A stretch of DNA of 64,000 bases from contig JABLXB010000007.1 of NCBI GenBank assembly GCA_013178305.1, positions 62,001 to 126,000 of the forward strand, written 5' to 3'. Source of the DNA: Bacillota bacterium. GTDB taxonomy: Bacteria > Bacillota > Sulfobacillia > JABLXB01. Below, piece after piece: positions 1 through 8,727 of the stretch. Made by a program: the position numbers and the translations under genes. Under the pieces are notes generated by a model. The model was not told the origin of the DNA. It did not search any database and saw nothing but the letters and a program-made list of their open reading frames with translations. Each line of letters starts with the position of its first letter. The stretch's first letter is position 1.

Positions 1-757
1 GGCCAAGGCAGTCGGCATCCTGGTTGTCGCGGCGATGCTTGCGTGTCTAGCGGCCATGCCCGCCGCGGCTGCCACCGTCACAATCGTCCAGGGGCGCGTA
101 ATCGAGTGCTCCGGCGGGTCGCCGAGCGGATTGTCGGGCGAGTCGCTTACCCGCGCCTCGACAAGCTCATCCGGGTCGTACCGCTACATAGTCATGCGAT
201 ACCGGGACCCGGTCACCGGAAACGCGGTGTACCGCAAGTTCAGGGTGAGGATACCGGTTACGCCGGACCCCAGGCCCGAGCCACCGCCCGCGCAGCCGCC
301 CACCAACCCTGACCCACCGCCCGTGCAGCCGCCTGATCCGAAGCCCGAGCCACCGCCCGCGCCTACCGGTTTGACTGCGGAAGAGAAGCAGATGTATGAC
401 CTCGTCAACAAGGAGCGCGTCGCGGCCGGGCTGAAGCCGCTGGAGATCGACATGAGGCTGGTCGAGCTGGCCAGGCTGAAGAGCCAGGACATGAGCGACA
501 AGGGTTATTTCGACCATCTCTCTCCAACGTACGGTTCCCCGTTCGACATGATGAAGAAGGCGGGCATAACCTACAGGGCCGCGGGTGAGAACCTCGCCGG
601 CGCGCCCACTGTCGAGATGGCGCACAACGGGCTCATGAACAGCCCGGGACACAGGGCGAACATACTCAACACCATGTTCACTCACATCGGTATCGGCGTC
701 GCGAAGAGCAGCAGGTACGGCCTGCTTTTCACCCAGATGTTCATTGCCAAACCCTGA
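1..757 (+). CDS. CAP-domain (SCP/YkwD-like) secreted protein, 5' end outside window
   Basis: The reading frame is open from base 2, so the true start lies upstream. The visible N-terminus (AKAVGILVVAAMLACLAAMP then AAAA) is the hydrophobic core and cleavage region of a signal peptide. A short region and a proline-rich linker with repeated PEPPPA/PPPVQPP units (roughly codons 85-120) follow. The C-terminal 130 residues are a CAP domain: an NKERVAAGLKPL start, HLSP, a GENLAG segment and the hallmark NSPGHRANIL. Bacterial CAP proteins are extracellular and often linked to the cell wall or spore; their biochemistry is mostly unknown. A strong terminator follows, so it ends its transcription unit. 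Family assignment is firm; role is not. Confidence 0.88.
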   Translation, partial: AKAVGILVVAAMLACLAAMPAAAATVTIVQGRVIECSGGSPSGLSGESLTRASTSSSGSYRYIVMRYRDPVTGNAVYRKFRVRIPVTPDPRPEPPPAQPPTNPDPPPVQPPDPKPEPPPAPTGLTAEEKQMYDLVNKERVAAGLKPLEIDMRLVELARLKSQDMSDKGYFDHLSPTYGSPFDMMKKAGITYRAAGENLAGAPTVEMAHNGLMNSPGHRANILNTMFTHIGIGVAKSSRYGLLFTQMFIAKP

Positions 758-843
758 CGGGCGCCGGGCACGAGGGCGTCCGCCAGGCTTTCCGGACCGC
801 CTGAGAATCCTGCTCGCCGGCTTACACGGCGACCGGATGCTGA

Positions 844-876
844 TGGAAGGGCCCTGCTGCAGGGCCCTTCCATTTT
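844..876 (+). terminator. Rho-independent terminator after the CAP gene
   Basis: A perfect 13-bp stem (844-856 with 860-872) with a 3-base loop is followed by TTTT. It ends the CAP-domain gene 87 bases upstream. Confidence 0.85.
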
Positions 877-959
877 CGCCCAATCCTCGTGCTCGTCGTG
901 TTCCGCCAGGACCCTCCTTGGCGGGCAGTATTGCATCGCCTGTGTAGCCTGTCACGCGT

Positions 960-1384
960 TGTCCGGCCGTAGTCGCTAACGGTCAAAGTCCCGGTGTGGG
1001 CGAAGTGCTCGATGGACAACCTGGTCAAGCCCGGCTTTGTCGACGCGGTTGACCAACAGGCCTCACCTGACGGTTACGATTTCGTCGGTGGCAGGACCCC
1101 TATTCTCGTATAGACGTAGCGACTGGAAAACCGAAATTGCCCGGCAACTTGTTACTCAAGATGGAGAAGGGCCTTCCGATAAGCCCGTCCTGCACGGGTC
1201 CGGTCAAACCGATGACCGTGTTGCACGCTGCGTACATTGCCATGATTACGGACAGCTGATTGCGACGGCGCTGGGCGGCTTCCGGCCGCTCACGCCGGGC
1301 GAGGTGGGCGGCAAGGACGAGAAGGGCGAGAAGCACGTGAGCACGAGCGCGTGGCATTACTTCCTCGAGAAGTTCGGAAAATAG
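960..1384 (+). other. Probable decayed coding sequence in the 757-1470 gap
   Basis: No intact gene was recognised in this 700-base stretch. Protein-like pieces occur in different plus-strand frames: one containing VPVWAKCSMDNLVKPGF ends at a stop near 1112, one with KMEKGLPISPSCTGPVKPM ends near 1253, and one ends STSAWHYFLEKFGK at 1384. The open frame 1037-1384 mixes these. The pattern suggests an old gene broken by indels. The family could not be named. Confidence 0.25.
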
Positions 1385-1469
1385 CACGACGGGTTTGCAT
1401 CGTCACTGGAACCCTGGCTGCTTCACTCCGTCAGTACTTGTGTGACAACGTGCCGGGGAGTGTGATGTT

Positions 1470-2426
1470 GTGGACCAGATCATACCGGTTTTCGTGAAGC
1501 CTGTCCGCGGCCGCGGACTCGTACGGCTCGCATTGGCCGCCGGCCTCGTGCTGATGATGCTCGCTCTGGCTGGGTGTGGCGCCCCGGGGATGGGACAGTC
1601 CTCCCGCCCGGCCTCGTCTCCGCCTGGAGCGCAGTCGCCGCAGGCGCCGGCAAAGCCTCCTACCACGGGCAAGGGTGAGGCCGGGCCGGCTGACTCGACG
1701 GTCTACGCCGCCTCGCTGGACCGGAAGATCATCAAGAACGCCGACCTGTCCATCGACGTGGAGAACCTCGCCGACGCGCTCCGCCAGATCGAATTGAAGA
1801 CCGAGCAGGCGGGCGGGTACGTGCAGGACTCGTCCTCCGGTTCACGCAGCGGAGACGAGCGGTTCGCCAAGATAACGGCCAGGGTCCCCTCGGAGCGGTT
1901 CCTCGACGTGCTCCAGGCTGTGGAGTCGCTGGGGAAGATCACCAACCGCAGGGTGTTTACCGAGGACGTGACCGAGCAGTACATCGACCTCGAGTCGCGG
2001 ATCGCCAACCTCAAGGAGCAGCAGAAGAGGCTTCGCGAGATCCTCTCCCAGGCCAAGAAGGTCGAGGAAATCCTGCAGATCGAGAAGGAACTGGAGAGGG
2101 TCGGCCAGGAGTGCGACTCGCTGTCGGGGAGGCTCCGGTTCCTCAAGAACAGGGTGGAGATATCCACGATCACGGTCGCCTTGCGTGAGACGCCGGCTGC
2201 CAGTCAAAACGTCTCTACCAGGCCACTCGGGTCAGCCTGGTCGCGCGGCGCTTCGGCGTTCGTCTCCACCGTTAACCACCTCGTTGCAGCGGGGGCCGGA
2301 CTCGTTGTGTTTCTAATGGGCACCGCGCCGGTGCTGGTCATACTCGGAGCCGTGACCTGGATAGCGCTCAATATTCGCAAGAGGATCTTCAGAAGGGGCG
2401 GCCCCACGAGTCCCCCGGCCGGCTGA
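1470..2426 (+). CDS. DUF4349 domain lipoprotein
   Basis: This is a predicted lipoprotein of 318 residues. A charged N-terminus, a hydrophobic stretch and a lipobox (LAGC, Cys about residue 36) are followed by a Pro/Ser/Ala-rich linker. The DUF4349 region (about 85-240) contains the typical RKIIKNADLSIDV opening, VTEQYIDLESRIANLK and a long coiled-coil (EEILQIEKELERV). One C-terminal membrane helix (about 270-300) and a short basic tail complete it. DUF4349 proteins are membrane-anchored and of unknown function. The start is GTG with GGGGAG about 10 bases upstream. A terminator follows the stop, so it appears monocistronic. Confidence 0.85.
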   Translation: MDQIIPVFVKPVRGRGLVRLALAAGLVLMMLALAGCGAPGMGQSSRPASSPPGAQSPQAPAKPPTTGKGEAGPADSTVYAASLDRKIIKNADLSIDVENLADALRQIELKTEQAGGYVQDSSSGSRSGDERFAKITARVPSERFLDVLQAVESLGKITNRRVFTEDVTEQYIDLESRIANLKEQQKRLREILSQAKKVEEILQIEKELERVGQECDSLSGRLRFLKNRVEISTITVALRETPAASQNVSTRPLGSAWSRGASAFVSTVNHLVAAGAGLVVFLMGTAPVLVILGAVTWIALNIRKRIFRRGGPTSPPAG

Positions 2427-2450
2427 AAGGTGCCGGAGCGTGGTCCGGCT

Positions 2451-2483
2451 CGCCACCCCGTGCCACAGGGGTGGCGGTTCTTT
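2451..2483 (+). terminator. Rho-independent terminator
   Basis: A 9-bp stem (2451-2459 with 2468-2476), an 8-base loop and a T-rich tail (GTTCTTT). It separates the DUF4349 gene from the two-component operon and argues against a response-regulator start upstream of it. Confidence 0.75.
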
Positions 2484-2541
2484 ATGCCCCGGCTGCGCTG
2501 TGCTAGGATGGACTGGGAGGAGACTCCGGGAGGGACTCGAT

Positions 2542-3225
2542 TTGCCTGCGAAAGTGCTGGTTGTGGACGACGAAGCCAATATCCGCGAACTCGTGAGGCT
2601 GTACCTCGAGAAGGACGGCTACCAGGTACACGAGGCCGAGGACGGCGAGAAGGCCGTGGCCCTGGCGGACGAGCTCAGGCCGGACCTGGTTGTCCTCGAC
2701 GTCATGCTGCCGGGAATCGATGGGATACAGGTGTGCTCGCGCCTGAAGTCGCTGGGTGACGCCCCCGTGATCATGCTCTCGGCAAAGAGCGAAGAGGGCG
2801 ACAAAATCCAGGGACTGGACACGGGCGCCGACGATTATGTCACCAAACCTTTCAGCCCGAGGGAGTTGCTCGCCAGGGTCAGGTCGGTGCTGCGGCGGAG
2901 TCGCGCAGCCGCCGAAGACGTGCTTGAGTTCCCCGACTTCACCGTCAACAGGACTGCCCGCGAGGTAACCGTGAGGGGCGAGCCGGTCCAGTGCACAGCG
3001 AAGGAGTTCGACCTCCTGTGGCTCCTCGCGTCGAGGCCCAATCAGGTTTTCACGAGAGAGAACCTCCTCGAGCAGGTTTGGGACTATGCCTATTACGGCG
3101 ACCTCCGGACCGTCGACGTCCACGTCCGGAGGCTGCGCGAGAAGATAGAGCCCGACCCGGACGAGCCATGCTACATAATCACCGTGTGGGGGGTCGGGTA
3201 CAAGTTCCGCGGGGTGCGACGCTGA
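2542..3225 (+). CDS. OmpR/PhoB-family response regulator
   Basis: This is a DNA-binding response regulator of 227 residues. The receiver domain (1-115) has the acidic pair DD (9-10), phospho-acceptor Asp53 in [10 protein letters not shown], and Lys102 in TKPF. The C-terminal winged helix (about 130-225) has the [13 protein letters not shown] and [15 protein letters not shown] signatures of the PhoB/WalR type. A TTG start at 2542 is chosen because GGGAGG lies 8 bases upstream and the frame further up crosses a terminator. The stop overlaps the kinase start by one base (TGATG), so the two are co-translated. Its closest relatives by look are PhoP, WalR and ResD; targets cannot be told from sequence. 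Confidence 0.92.
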   Translation: MPAKVLVVDDEANIRELVRLYLEKDGYQVHEAEDGEKAVALADELRPDLVVLDVMLPGIDGIQVCSRLKSLGDAPVIMLSAKSEEGDKIQGLDTGADDYVTKPFSPRELLARVRSVLRRSRAAAEDVLEFPDFTVNRTAREVTVRGEPVQCTAKEFDLLWLLASRPNQVFTRENLLEQVWDYAYYGDLRTVDVHVRRLREKIEPDPDEPCYIITVWGVGYKFRGVRR

Positions 3226-5000
3226 TGTTCAGGTCGATCCGGTCACGCCTCCTGGCGACGTACATCCTCGTGGCGCTGGTGGCGCTGCTTGCGCTGACAC
3301 TGTCGCTGCAGCAACTCACCCGCAGGTACGCCGTCAGGGTAGCCGAGGAGACGCTCATATCGCAGGGCAAGGAGATCGCGCGAGTCGCGCGCGAATCGAA
3401 CTTCAGGGAGCGGTTCATCAAACTGGCCGCCAACCTCGCCGACGCGTCGGTCCTCGTCCTCTCCAACGACGGGACCGTGCTGGCCTCGTCAAGGGACGCC
3501 GGCCAGGGCCTTCGCGATGCCACGGGCGCACTCGGTTCGAGGCAGGTAATGAACCTGATCAAGGGCGCGGTCCAGGACGGCAAGCCACGCGGGGCTGCGA
3601 TACCGCTGTTCGGCGAAACCTCGGTCGTCGTCGCCTATCCAATCAAGGAATCGGGCGCGGTGGAAGGCGTCGTGCTGCTCGCACGACCGCTGGGGGCCGT
3701 CCAGTACGCCAGCCGACGGCTTCTGCCGCTGTTGGGGTGGGCGGGCGCTGTGGCGGCGATAATCGCCGCCGCGATCGCGTATGGCGTTTCGGGGACGATC
3801 TGTGGTCCGCTGAACCGGCTGTCCTCAGCCGCACGACGCCTGGCATCGGGTGACCTGACGCAGAGGGTCAGGGTCTCGGGGGTCGACGAGGTGGCTTCGC
3901 TCGGGAACGCCTTCAACAGCATGGCAGCCGAAATCGGTTCGCTGGTCTCGAGCCTTTCCGCCGAGAAATCCAGGATGCACGCAGTGCTGTCGTCCATGAA
4001 GGACGGCCTTATCGCGTTCGATCCTTCGGGTTCACTTGCCCTTGTTAACCCAGCCGCGGAGGCAATTCTGGGGGTCTCGGCCGCGGGTGTGGTCGGACAA
4101 CCGTTCGGGGTGTGCGTAGGAAACCCGCAGCTGTCGGACATGCTCGCCCGCGCCGTCGCCGGAGAGCAGGAGCTCGCCGCGGAATACTCGGCCGGCAAGG
4201 CCACGTACGACGTCCGGTCGGTCCAATACTCGACCGGGCCGGGCAGACCAGGCGTCCTCGTGATTTTCCGCGACGTCACGGAGCAGAGTGAACTCGAGAA
4301 GATGAAGAGCGATTTCGTGTCAAGCATATCCCACGAACTCAGGACGCCTGTGACGTCGGTGCAGGGTTTCATCGAGGCGCTCCTTGACGGCGTGGTTGAG
4401 GGAGAGGAGCGGTCGCGGCACTACCTTGAAATCGCTTACGAGGAAGTCAGGCGGCTAAACCGCCTCATAAACGATTTGTTCGACTACACCAGGCTGGAGT
4501 CCGGGCGGCTCGGACTGCAGGTTGTGCTCGACGACTTTGGCCGCGTGGCCCGCGAAGCGGCGGAGAGCGTGCAGATAGCGACCGGCAAGGCGGGCGTCGA
4601 ATTGCAGACAGACATACCGGACGCCCGGATGGTAACAAAGATCGACCCCGACCGTATCGGTCAGGCGCTCACAAACCTGCTCAACAACGCCATCCAGTTT
4701 ACCCCCAAGGGTGGGATCGTGAGGCTCGCCGTCCTCGACGCCGGGACGGAGTACGTGACTACCGTTGAGGACACCGGGATGGGAATCGATCCCGCGGACC
4801 TGCCGCACGTATTCGAGAGGTTCTACCGGGCGTCGGCCGCGCGCACGGCGAGGCCCCGAGGCACCGGACTCGGGCTTGCGATAGCGAAACACCTGGTCGA
4901 GGTGCACGGTGGGCGTATCTGGGTCGAAAGCGAGCCCGGAAAAGGCTCCAGGTTCTCGATCGCGCTGCCAAAGGCGCTTCCCGCGACTACAGGCGCATAG
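3225..5000 (+). CDS. Sensor histidine kinase, PhoR/WalK-like (HAMP-PAS-HisKA-HATPase)
   Basis: This membrane sensor kinase of 591 residues partners the response regulator immediately upstream. An N-terminal membrane helix (about 10-30) and a second near 165-190 enclose an extracytoplasmic sensor region. HAMP (about 190-245) and a PAS domain (about 250-350, [14 protein letters not shown]) follow. The H-box is [14 protein letters not shown] with phospho-acceptor His370. The ATPase domain has N-box [12 protein letters not shown]1 EDTGMGI and G2 [11 protein letters not shown]. This architecture matches PhoR, WalK and ResE sensors. The one-base overlap with the regulator supports an operon. The ligand is unknown. 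Confidence 0.92.
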   Translation: MFRSIRSRLLATYILVALVALLALTLSLQQLTRRYAVRVAEETLISQGKEIARVARESNFRERFIKLAANLADASVLVLSNDGTVLASSRDAGQGLRDATGALGSRQVMNLIKGAVQDGKPRGAAIPLFGETSVVVAYPIKESGAVEGVVLLARPLGAVQYASRRLLPLLGWAGAVAAIIAAAIAYGVSGTICGPLNRLSSAARRLASGDLTQRVRVSGVDEVASLGNAFNSMAAEIGSLVSSLSAEKSRMHAVLSSMKDGLIAFDPSGSLALVNPAAEAILGVSAAGVVGQPFGVCVGNPQLSDMLARAVAGEQELAAEYSAGKATYDVRSVQYSTGPGRPGVLVIFRDVTEQSELEKMKSDFVSSISHELRTPVTSVQGFIEALLDGVVEGEERSRHYLEIAYEEVRRLNRLINDLFDYTRLESGRLGLQVVLDDFGRVAREAAESVQIATGKAGVELQTDIPDARMVTKIDPDRIGQALTNLLNNAIQFTPKGGIVRLAVLDAGTEYVTTVEDTGMGIDPADLPHVFERFYRASAARTARPRGTGLGLAIAKHLVEVHGGRIWVESEPGKGSRFSIALPKALPATTGA

Positions 5001-5133
5001 TCCGCGGCGGCGAAGCTATGGGAACTCGAGAAGGCGTGGCCGCACGCACAACCCGGGTTCCCGGACGTTCGAAACCCCGATTCGCCGTGGAGGCTCGCCA
5101 CGGTAGGACGCTCAATAGTAGGAGGGCTCCTGC

Positions 5134-5538
5134 ATGCACTTCAACCTGAACAACGACGGGTCCCGTGCGCTGTACCTGCAGGTTGCCGACCGGATGAGGT
5201 CGATGATACAGGGGGGTATGGACCGCTGCGCAGGTACATCGCAGGGCAGATTGCCACCCGCGGGGCCGGAGGCCTGCCGAGAGGTCATCCTCACGTCGGG
5301 CGCGCAGCAGGGTGTGAGTCTGGTCGCCGAGACGCTTGTGGACCCCGGTGACGTGGTGATGCCGGAGGGTATCGCCCTCGATTCAGTGGGCCGACTGCTG
5401 CGCCAGCACCGGCCCAAGATCATCTTCGTGATCCCCATGCACCACAACCCCACCGGGAGCATCATGCCCATCGAGAACAGGCAAGAACTCGAGGCCGAGG
5501 AGCTACTGCGGCCTGAAGGGTGGACACACTTGTGTTGA
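5134..5538 (+). pseudogene. Remnant of a MocR/PdxR-type GntR-aminotransferase regulator
   Basis: The 134-residue open frame joins widely separated pieces of a MocR protein, which normally has about 450-500 residues. The N-terminus (ALYLQVADRMRSMIQ) is the start of a GntR winged helix. It jumps directly to the aminotransferase-fold signature EVILTSGAQQGVSLVAETLV, then to IIFVIPMHHNPTGSIMP, which normally lies some 100 residues further on. The rest of the DNA-binding domain, linker and PLP-lysine region are missing. Internal deletions have kept the frame open, but the product could not be functional. An intact RBS-like AGGAGG lies before the ATG. Confidence 0.75.
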
Positions 5539-5624
5539 AGTCGCTGCTCCGCGACGCGGGTTTCGAAGGCGCGACGGAATGGACGTACTGCTGGGAGGAG
5601 AGTGTGCCTCAAGCCGGTGACACT

Positions 5625-5653
5625 TTGACGACGACCTCGCGGTATTGTATACT
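5625..5653 (+). promoter_or_regulatory. Sigma-A-type promoter of tRNA-Val(TAC)
   Basis: TTGACG (5625-5630), a 17-base spacer and TATACT (5648-5653), 14 bases before the tRNA. Near-consensus housekeeping promoter. Confidence 0.85.
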
Positions 5654-5667
5654 AGGTCGTGCAGCAT

Positions 5668-5743
5668 GGGCGAATAGCTCAGCGGTTAGAGCACCTGCCT
5701 TACACGCAGGGGGCCACAGGTTCAAATCCTGTTTCGCCCACCA
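5668..5743 (+). tRNA. tRNA-Val (TAC)
   Basis: Cloverleaf is complete: acceptor GGGCGAA with TTCGCCC, anticodon arm CCTGC-CTTACAC-GCAGG with anticodon TAC, T-loop TTCAAAT, and an encoded CCA end. It has its own strong promoter upstream and a hairpin downstream. Confidence 0.95.
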
Positions 5744-5793
5744 TTTCAGACAACAATACCTATTAGTTGGTGTATTCTATGTAGTCGTAGACA

Positions 5794-5833
5794 GGGTGGC
5801 GGCTCTTCGGTGGAGGAACGCCACCCGTCCTTT
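5794..5833 (+). terminator. Likely terminator after tRNA-Val
   Basis: An 8-bp stem GGGTGGCG (5794-5801) with CGCCACCC (5819-5826), loop of 17 bases, then GTCCTTTTG. It lies between the tRNA and the acetyltransferase gene. Confidence 0.6.
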
Positions 5834-5865
5834 TGACAGGATCGCGCATCACTGGAGGCGCCCCT

Positions 5866-6420
5866 ATGCAGAGCGTCTATGAAACGGATAGGCTGATCCT
5901 AAAGATGCTGGGCGTGGAACACGCTGGGCTGGTGCTGGACTATCACTTGCGAAACATGGAATTCCTGAGACCCTGGGAGGCGCTAAGGGACGAAACCTAC
6001 TTCACCGTGGAATTCCACGAGAAGATCCTGGAGAATGACCTCGCTGGCTTCCTGAACGGGACGTCATTGAGGCTGTGGGTTTTCAAGAAAGGTTGCGCCG
6101 AGAGGGTAATAGGACTGGTCGCGTTCAATGAGCTGGTGAGGGGTTCGTTTCAGTCGTGCTTCCTCGGGTATAAGCTTGACAAGGACGAGATAAACAAGGG
6201 GTACATGACGGAGGCCGTCAGGAAAGGGATCGACGTCATGTTCAACGATTATCGCCTTCACAGGATCGAGGCGAACATCATGCCCTCGAACAGGCCTTCC
6301 CTGCGAGTGGTACAGAAGCTGGGTTTTCACAACGAAGGCCTGGCGAGCAAGTACCTCAAGATAAACGGCAGGTGGGAGGACCACCTGCATTGGGTGCTGC
6401 TCAATGACGCCCTTGAGTAG
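5866..6420 (+). CDS. GNAT-family N-acetyltransferase, RimJ/RimL-like
   Basis: A 184-residue acetyl-CoA-dependent N-acyltransferase of the Acetyltransf_3 type. It opens with ETDRLILKML, has the central GLVAFNELVRG and LGYKLDKDEINKGYMTEAV segments, and ends with the conserved HRIEANIMPSNRPSLRVVQKLGF, which forms the CoA-binding and C-terminal part of RimJ-like enzymes. The ATG at 5866 is chosen because GGAGG lies 7 bases upstream; an in-frame ATG at 5833 has no such site. Relatives acetylate ribosomal protein N-termini or small amines. Substrate unknown. Confidence 0.88.
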   Translation: MQSVYETDRLILKMLGVEHAGLVLDYHLRNMEFLRPWEALRDETYFTVEFHEKILENDLAGFLNGTSLRLWVFKKGCAERVIGLVAFNELVRGSFQSCFLGYKLDKDEINKGYMTEAVRKGIDVMFNDYRLHRIEANIMPSNRPSLRVVQKLGFHNEGLASKYLKINGRWEDHLHWVLLNDALE

Positions 6421-6516
6421 GGCGCGCGGACGAGCCCGACGGCGTGACGCTCAGGCTTCCCAGCGCCCGTCCGCCCCGCGCCCCCACGCGGTAAAATGAA
6501 GTATGCAGGTTACTGC

Positions 6517-6545
6517 TTGATATGCATTCCCCTTTGTTGTATACT
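6517..6545 (+). promoter_or_regulatory. Sigma-A-type promoter of tRNA-Asp
   Basis: TTGATA (6517-6522), 17-base spacer, TATACT (6540-6545), about 58 bases before the tRNA. The rest of the 6421-6600 spacer shows no gene. Confidence 0.8.
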
Positions 6546-6603
6546 AAGGTTCGCGGAGTCTGCCGCCTCGCACGCTGGGGTTAGGCGTTCGCAGTAAAAG
6601 CGC

Positions 6604-6681
6604 GGAGGCGTGGTGTAGCCGGTCAAACATACATGCCTGTCACGCATGAGACCGCGGGTTCGAATCCCGTCGCCTCCGCCA
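6604..6681 (+). tRNA. tRNA-Asp (GTC)
   Basis: Acceptor GGAGGCG with CGCCTCC, anticodon arm CATGC-CTGTCAC-GCATG with anticodon GTC, T-loop TTCGAAT, discriminator G and encoded CCA. Confidence 0.95.
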
Positions 6682-6692
6682 TAGAAATCCAG

Positions 6693-6724
6693 CCCGGCCA
6701 GGTAAACGGCCGGGATTCTGTTTT
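6693..6724 (+). terminator. Terminator after tRNA-Asp
   Basis: Stem CCCGGCC (6693-6699) with GGCCGGG (6708-6714), then ATTCTGTTTT. It separates tRNA-Asp from the four-tRNA cluster downstream. Confidence 0.7.
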
Positions 6725-6745
6725 CCCGGGCCTTTGTCCGCTTCC

Positions 6746-6774
6746 TTGACGACGCATGCGGCGTATGCTATCAT
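6746..6774 (+). promoter_or_regulatory. Promoter of the tRNA Phe-Gly-Cys-Val cluster
   Basis: TTGACG (6746-6751), 17-base spacer, TATCAT (6769-6774), about 70 bases before tRNA-Phe. A TTGACA at 6821 is too close to the tRNA to act as its -35. Confidence 0.65.
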
Positions 6775-6843
6775 ATCTTTTGCACAGCAGCGGTTATGGA
6801 GCGACACGCAGGCTGTGTGCTTGACAACCGGGCAGCACATAGT

Positions 6844-6919
<76 letters not shown>

Positions 6920-6926
6920 TTATCGA

Positions 6927-7001
6927 GCGGAAGTGGCTCAGCGGTGGAGCATCGCCTTGCCAAGGCGAGGGTCGCGGGTTCGAATCCCGTCTTCCGCTCC
7001 A
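6927..7001 (+). tRNA. tRNA-Gly (GCC)
   Basis: Acceptor GCGGAAG with CTTCCGC, anticodon arm TCGCC-TTGCCAA-GGCGA with anticodon GCC, encoded CCA. Lies 7 bases after tRNA-Phe. Confidence 0.95.
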
Positions 7002-7010
7002 GTAATTTGT

Positions 7011-7084
7011 GGCGACATAGCCAAGAGGCAAGGCAGGGGTCTGCAAAACCCTTATCCCCGGTTCGAATCCGGGTGTCGCCTCCA
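7011..7084 (+). tRNA. tRNA-Cys (GCA)
   Basis: Acceptor GGCGACA with TGTCGCC, anticodon loop CTGCAAA with anticodon GCA, T-loop TTCGAAT, encoded CCA. Confidence 0.95.
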
Positions 7085-7091
7085 GATATGA

Positions 7092-7168
7092 GGGCGGTTA
7101 GCTCAGTTGGTTAGAGCGCATGCTTGACATGCATGAGGTCAGAGGTTCAACTCCTCTACCGCCCACCA
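7092..7168 (+). tRNA. tRNA-Val (GAC)
   Basis: Acceptor GGGCGGT with ACCGCCC, anticodon arm CATGC-TTGACAT-GCATG with anticodon GAC, T-loop TTCAACT, encoded CCA. Second valine isoacceptor in the region; last gene of the cluster. Confidence 0.95.
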
Positions 7169-7182
7169 TAGTGAAAGCGCAG

Positions 7183-7207
7183 CCCCGCGATGCTTCGCGG
7201 GGTTTTT
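7183..7207 (+). terminator. Terminator of the tRNA cluster
   Basis: Stem CCCCGCGA (7183-7190) with TCGCGGGG (7195-7202), 4-base loop, then five T residues. The transposase remnant on the other strand begins exactly at its T-run. Confidence 0.9.
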
Positions 7208-7436
7208 CATTTGGTGGATGATGGAAGGTCGTCCATTTCACCCTGGCGCGTCTTGAGAGTCTTTCTGCTGTACCCGTTGCGACTGTTCCCCGAGTTGTCT
7301 CCCTCAGGACTGTGCTTTGCATAGCCAAGGTGATCCGCCATCTCGGCCTCTAGGACCTCTTCGAAACTTCGAGGTCAATTAGCGCCTGGGCCAGCACCTG
7401 TACCGACTCCCTGAGGAAATCGGCGTTCTTCTCCAT
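7207..7436 (-). pseudogene. IS256-family (mutator-type) transposase, N-terminal remnant
   Basis: On the minus strand the frame starting at 7436 gives MEKNADFLRESVQVLAQAL, then after a frame change EMADHLGYAKHSPEG, SGNSRNGYSRKTLKT. This is the typical N-terminal region of IS256 transposases, which normally have about 400 residues. The frame shifts near 7355, and the sequence stops after about 75 residues at the tRNA terminator. The DDE catalytic region is absent. It is a dead fragment of a former insertion. Confidence 0.8.
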
Positions 7437-7836
7437 GCCCGTCTTGCGTAGCCAGTCCAAAAGTGAGAAGCCTATTGGTGACGCTGGCCAGCGCACTGTC
7501 GATGGCTAAGCGGGAGAAGTGGGCAGACCTCAGGCGGATAGTGCAGATGGCTGCGGCGTAAAGGACCTGAAAAATCAGAGAAACAGCCTGAAGGAGAGAA
7601 CCAAGGGCGACGTGTCGGCTAATCTGGACAAGGGCTCGGGGAGCAGGTGAATCTGAGCCTCTAATGGTCGGATTAGCGCCGTACTCGACACAGGACCGTG
7701 AACCGAGACGGTCTTGCCGACGCCCAAAAGGGCCCAAAGAGCCTTTATCGCAAGACCCTCAAGTGGATTGACATTGCGCCGCATTCGGGTGCCGGTTATA
7801 CTGGTGATGACGACAGTGTAACAGGGAGGCTTCCCG
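7437..7836. other. Intergenic stretch without recognisable gene
   Basis: Open frames exist on both strands but show no family signature. TTGCGC (7774-7779) and TATACT (7797-7802), 17 bases apart, could be a weak promoter for the toxin-antitoxin pair. Confidence 0.35.
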
Positions 7837-8094
7837 ATGAAAACACAGATGTCCAATGATCCGGATACCCGCCGCGTGTCAGAAAAGGGCTGGGTCGTGA
7901 TCCCGCAGGAGTTGCGGAACAAGTACGGGCTGGCGAAGGGAGCCGCAGTCCGCTTCGTGGACTACGGCGGAGTCATGGGGATTGTGCCTGTTTCAAGGGA
8001 CCCCATCAAGCAGGGATTTGGGATGCTCAAGGGCCGCAGGCTCACCCAGAGCCTATTGGAGGAGCGCAAAAGGGACAGAGAGATCGAACCATGA
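7837..8094 (+). CDS. AbrB/MazE-fold antitoxin (VapB-like)
   Basis: An 85-residue protein with a SpoVT-AbrB-type swapped-hairpin DNA-binding domain at the N-terminus (RRVSEKGWVVIPQELRNKYGLAKG). This fold is used by VapB and MazE antitoxins for operator binding. The basic C-terminal tail (EERKRDREIEP) would be the toxin-binding segment. AGGGAGG precedes the ATG. The stop overlaps the PIN-toxin start by four bases (ATGA), the standard arrangement for translationally coupled antitoxin-toxin pairs. It likely represses its own promoter. Confidence 0.85.
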   Translation: MKTQMSNDPDTRRVSEKGWVVIPQELRNKYGLAKGAAVRFVDYGGVMGIVPVSRDPIKQGFGMLKGRRLTQSLLEERKRDREIEP

Positions 8095-8507
8095 ACGGCA
8101 AGACCAAGCCCCGATATGTCCTTGACAGTTATGCTATTCTGGCATGGCTGCAGGGCGAGGCCGGCGGTGCAGTCGTGGCGGATCTTCTTGAACGGGCGAG
8201 GCGTGGAGACACTCTGCTCAGTGTGTGTATGGTCAATCTGGGCGAGGTTCTCTACATCATCGAACGGGAGGAATCAGTTCAGGCCGCTCAGATAGCGCTG
8301 GCGACCATTGACGGCCTTCCGGTCAGGCAGGTGAACGCCTCCCGTGAGGTGACTCTCCAGGCGGCGCACTACAAAGCGGCATACCGGATGTCCTACGCTG
8401 ATTGCTTTGGTGTGGCCCTCGCGAGGCAACTGGGCGCGGCCCTGGTGACAGGAGACCCCGAACTCCGAGCGCAAGATGAAGTCGAACTCCTCTGGATAGG
8501 ACCGTGA
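8091..8507 (+). CDS. PIN-domain ribonuclease toxin (VapC-like)
   Basis: A 138-residue PIN domain with all the expected acidic residues: Asp12 (LDSYAILAW), Glu52 (NLGEVLY), Asp104 (SYADCFGVALA) and Asp122 (TGDPEL). These bind Mg2+/Mn2+ in VapC endoribonucleases, which cut tRNA or rRNA and stop growth when unrestrained. It is coupled by a 4-base overlap to the AbrB-type antitoxin. Its location between a transposase remnant and a truncated tRNA fits horizontal arrival. The RNA target cannot be predicted. The active site looks intact. Confidence 0.88.
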   Translation: MNGKTKPRYVLDSYAILAWLQGEAGGAVVADLLERARRGDTLLSVCMVNLGEVLYIIEREESVQAAQIALATIDGLPVRQVNASREVTLQAAHYKAAYRMSYADCFGVALARQLGAALVTGDPELRAQDEVELLWIGP

Positions 8508-8727
8508 TACACCCCGGCTGTAATTGCAGTAGAGCGTCTCCACTGCACGGGCTTGTTGCTTCGGATGACCACGTATCGTTGCCAATGTGAGTCGCTGCGT
8601 CTGCAAACATTTTGCTAACGCACCGCCCGGAAAGTGATGGATCTGGGTGACACTTTGCGAATTGCGTGTGGAATCGCCCCAGGCAGACGGCATTATGGGA
8701 CACTCCACAATACATCGATTTGAGACC

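Noticed and set aside
6821-6826. TTGACA as a -35 box for tRNA-Phe
   Set aside because: Only 17 bases lie between it and the mature tRNA, which leaves no room for a -10 element and transcription start.
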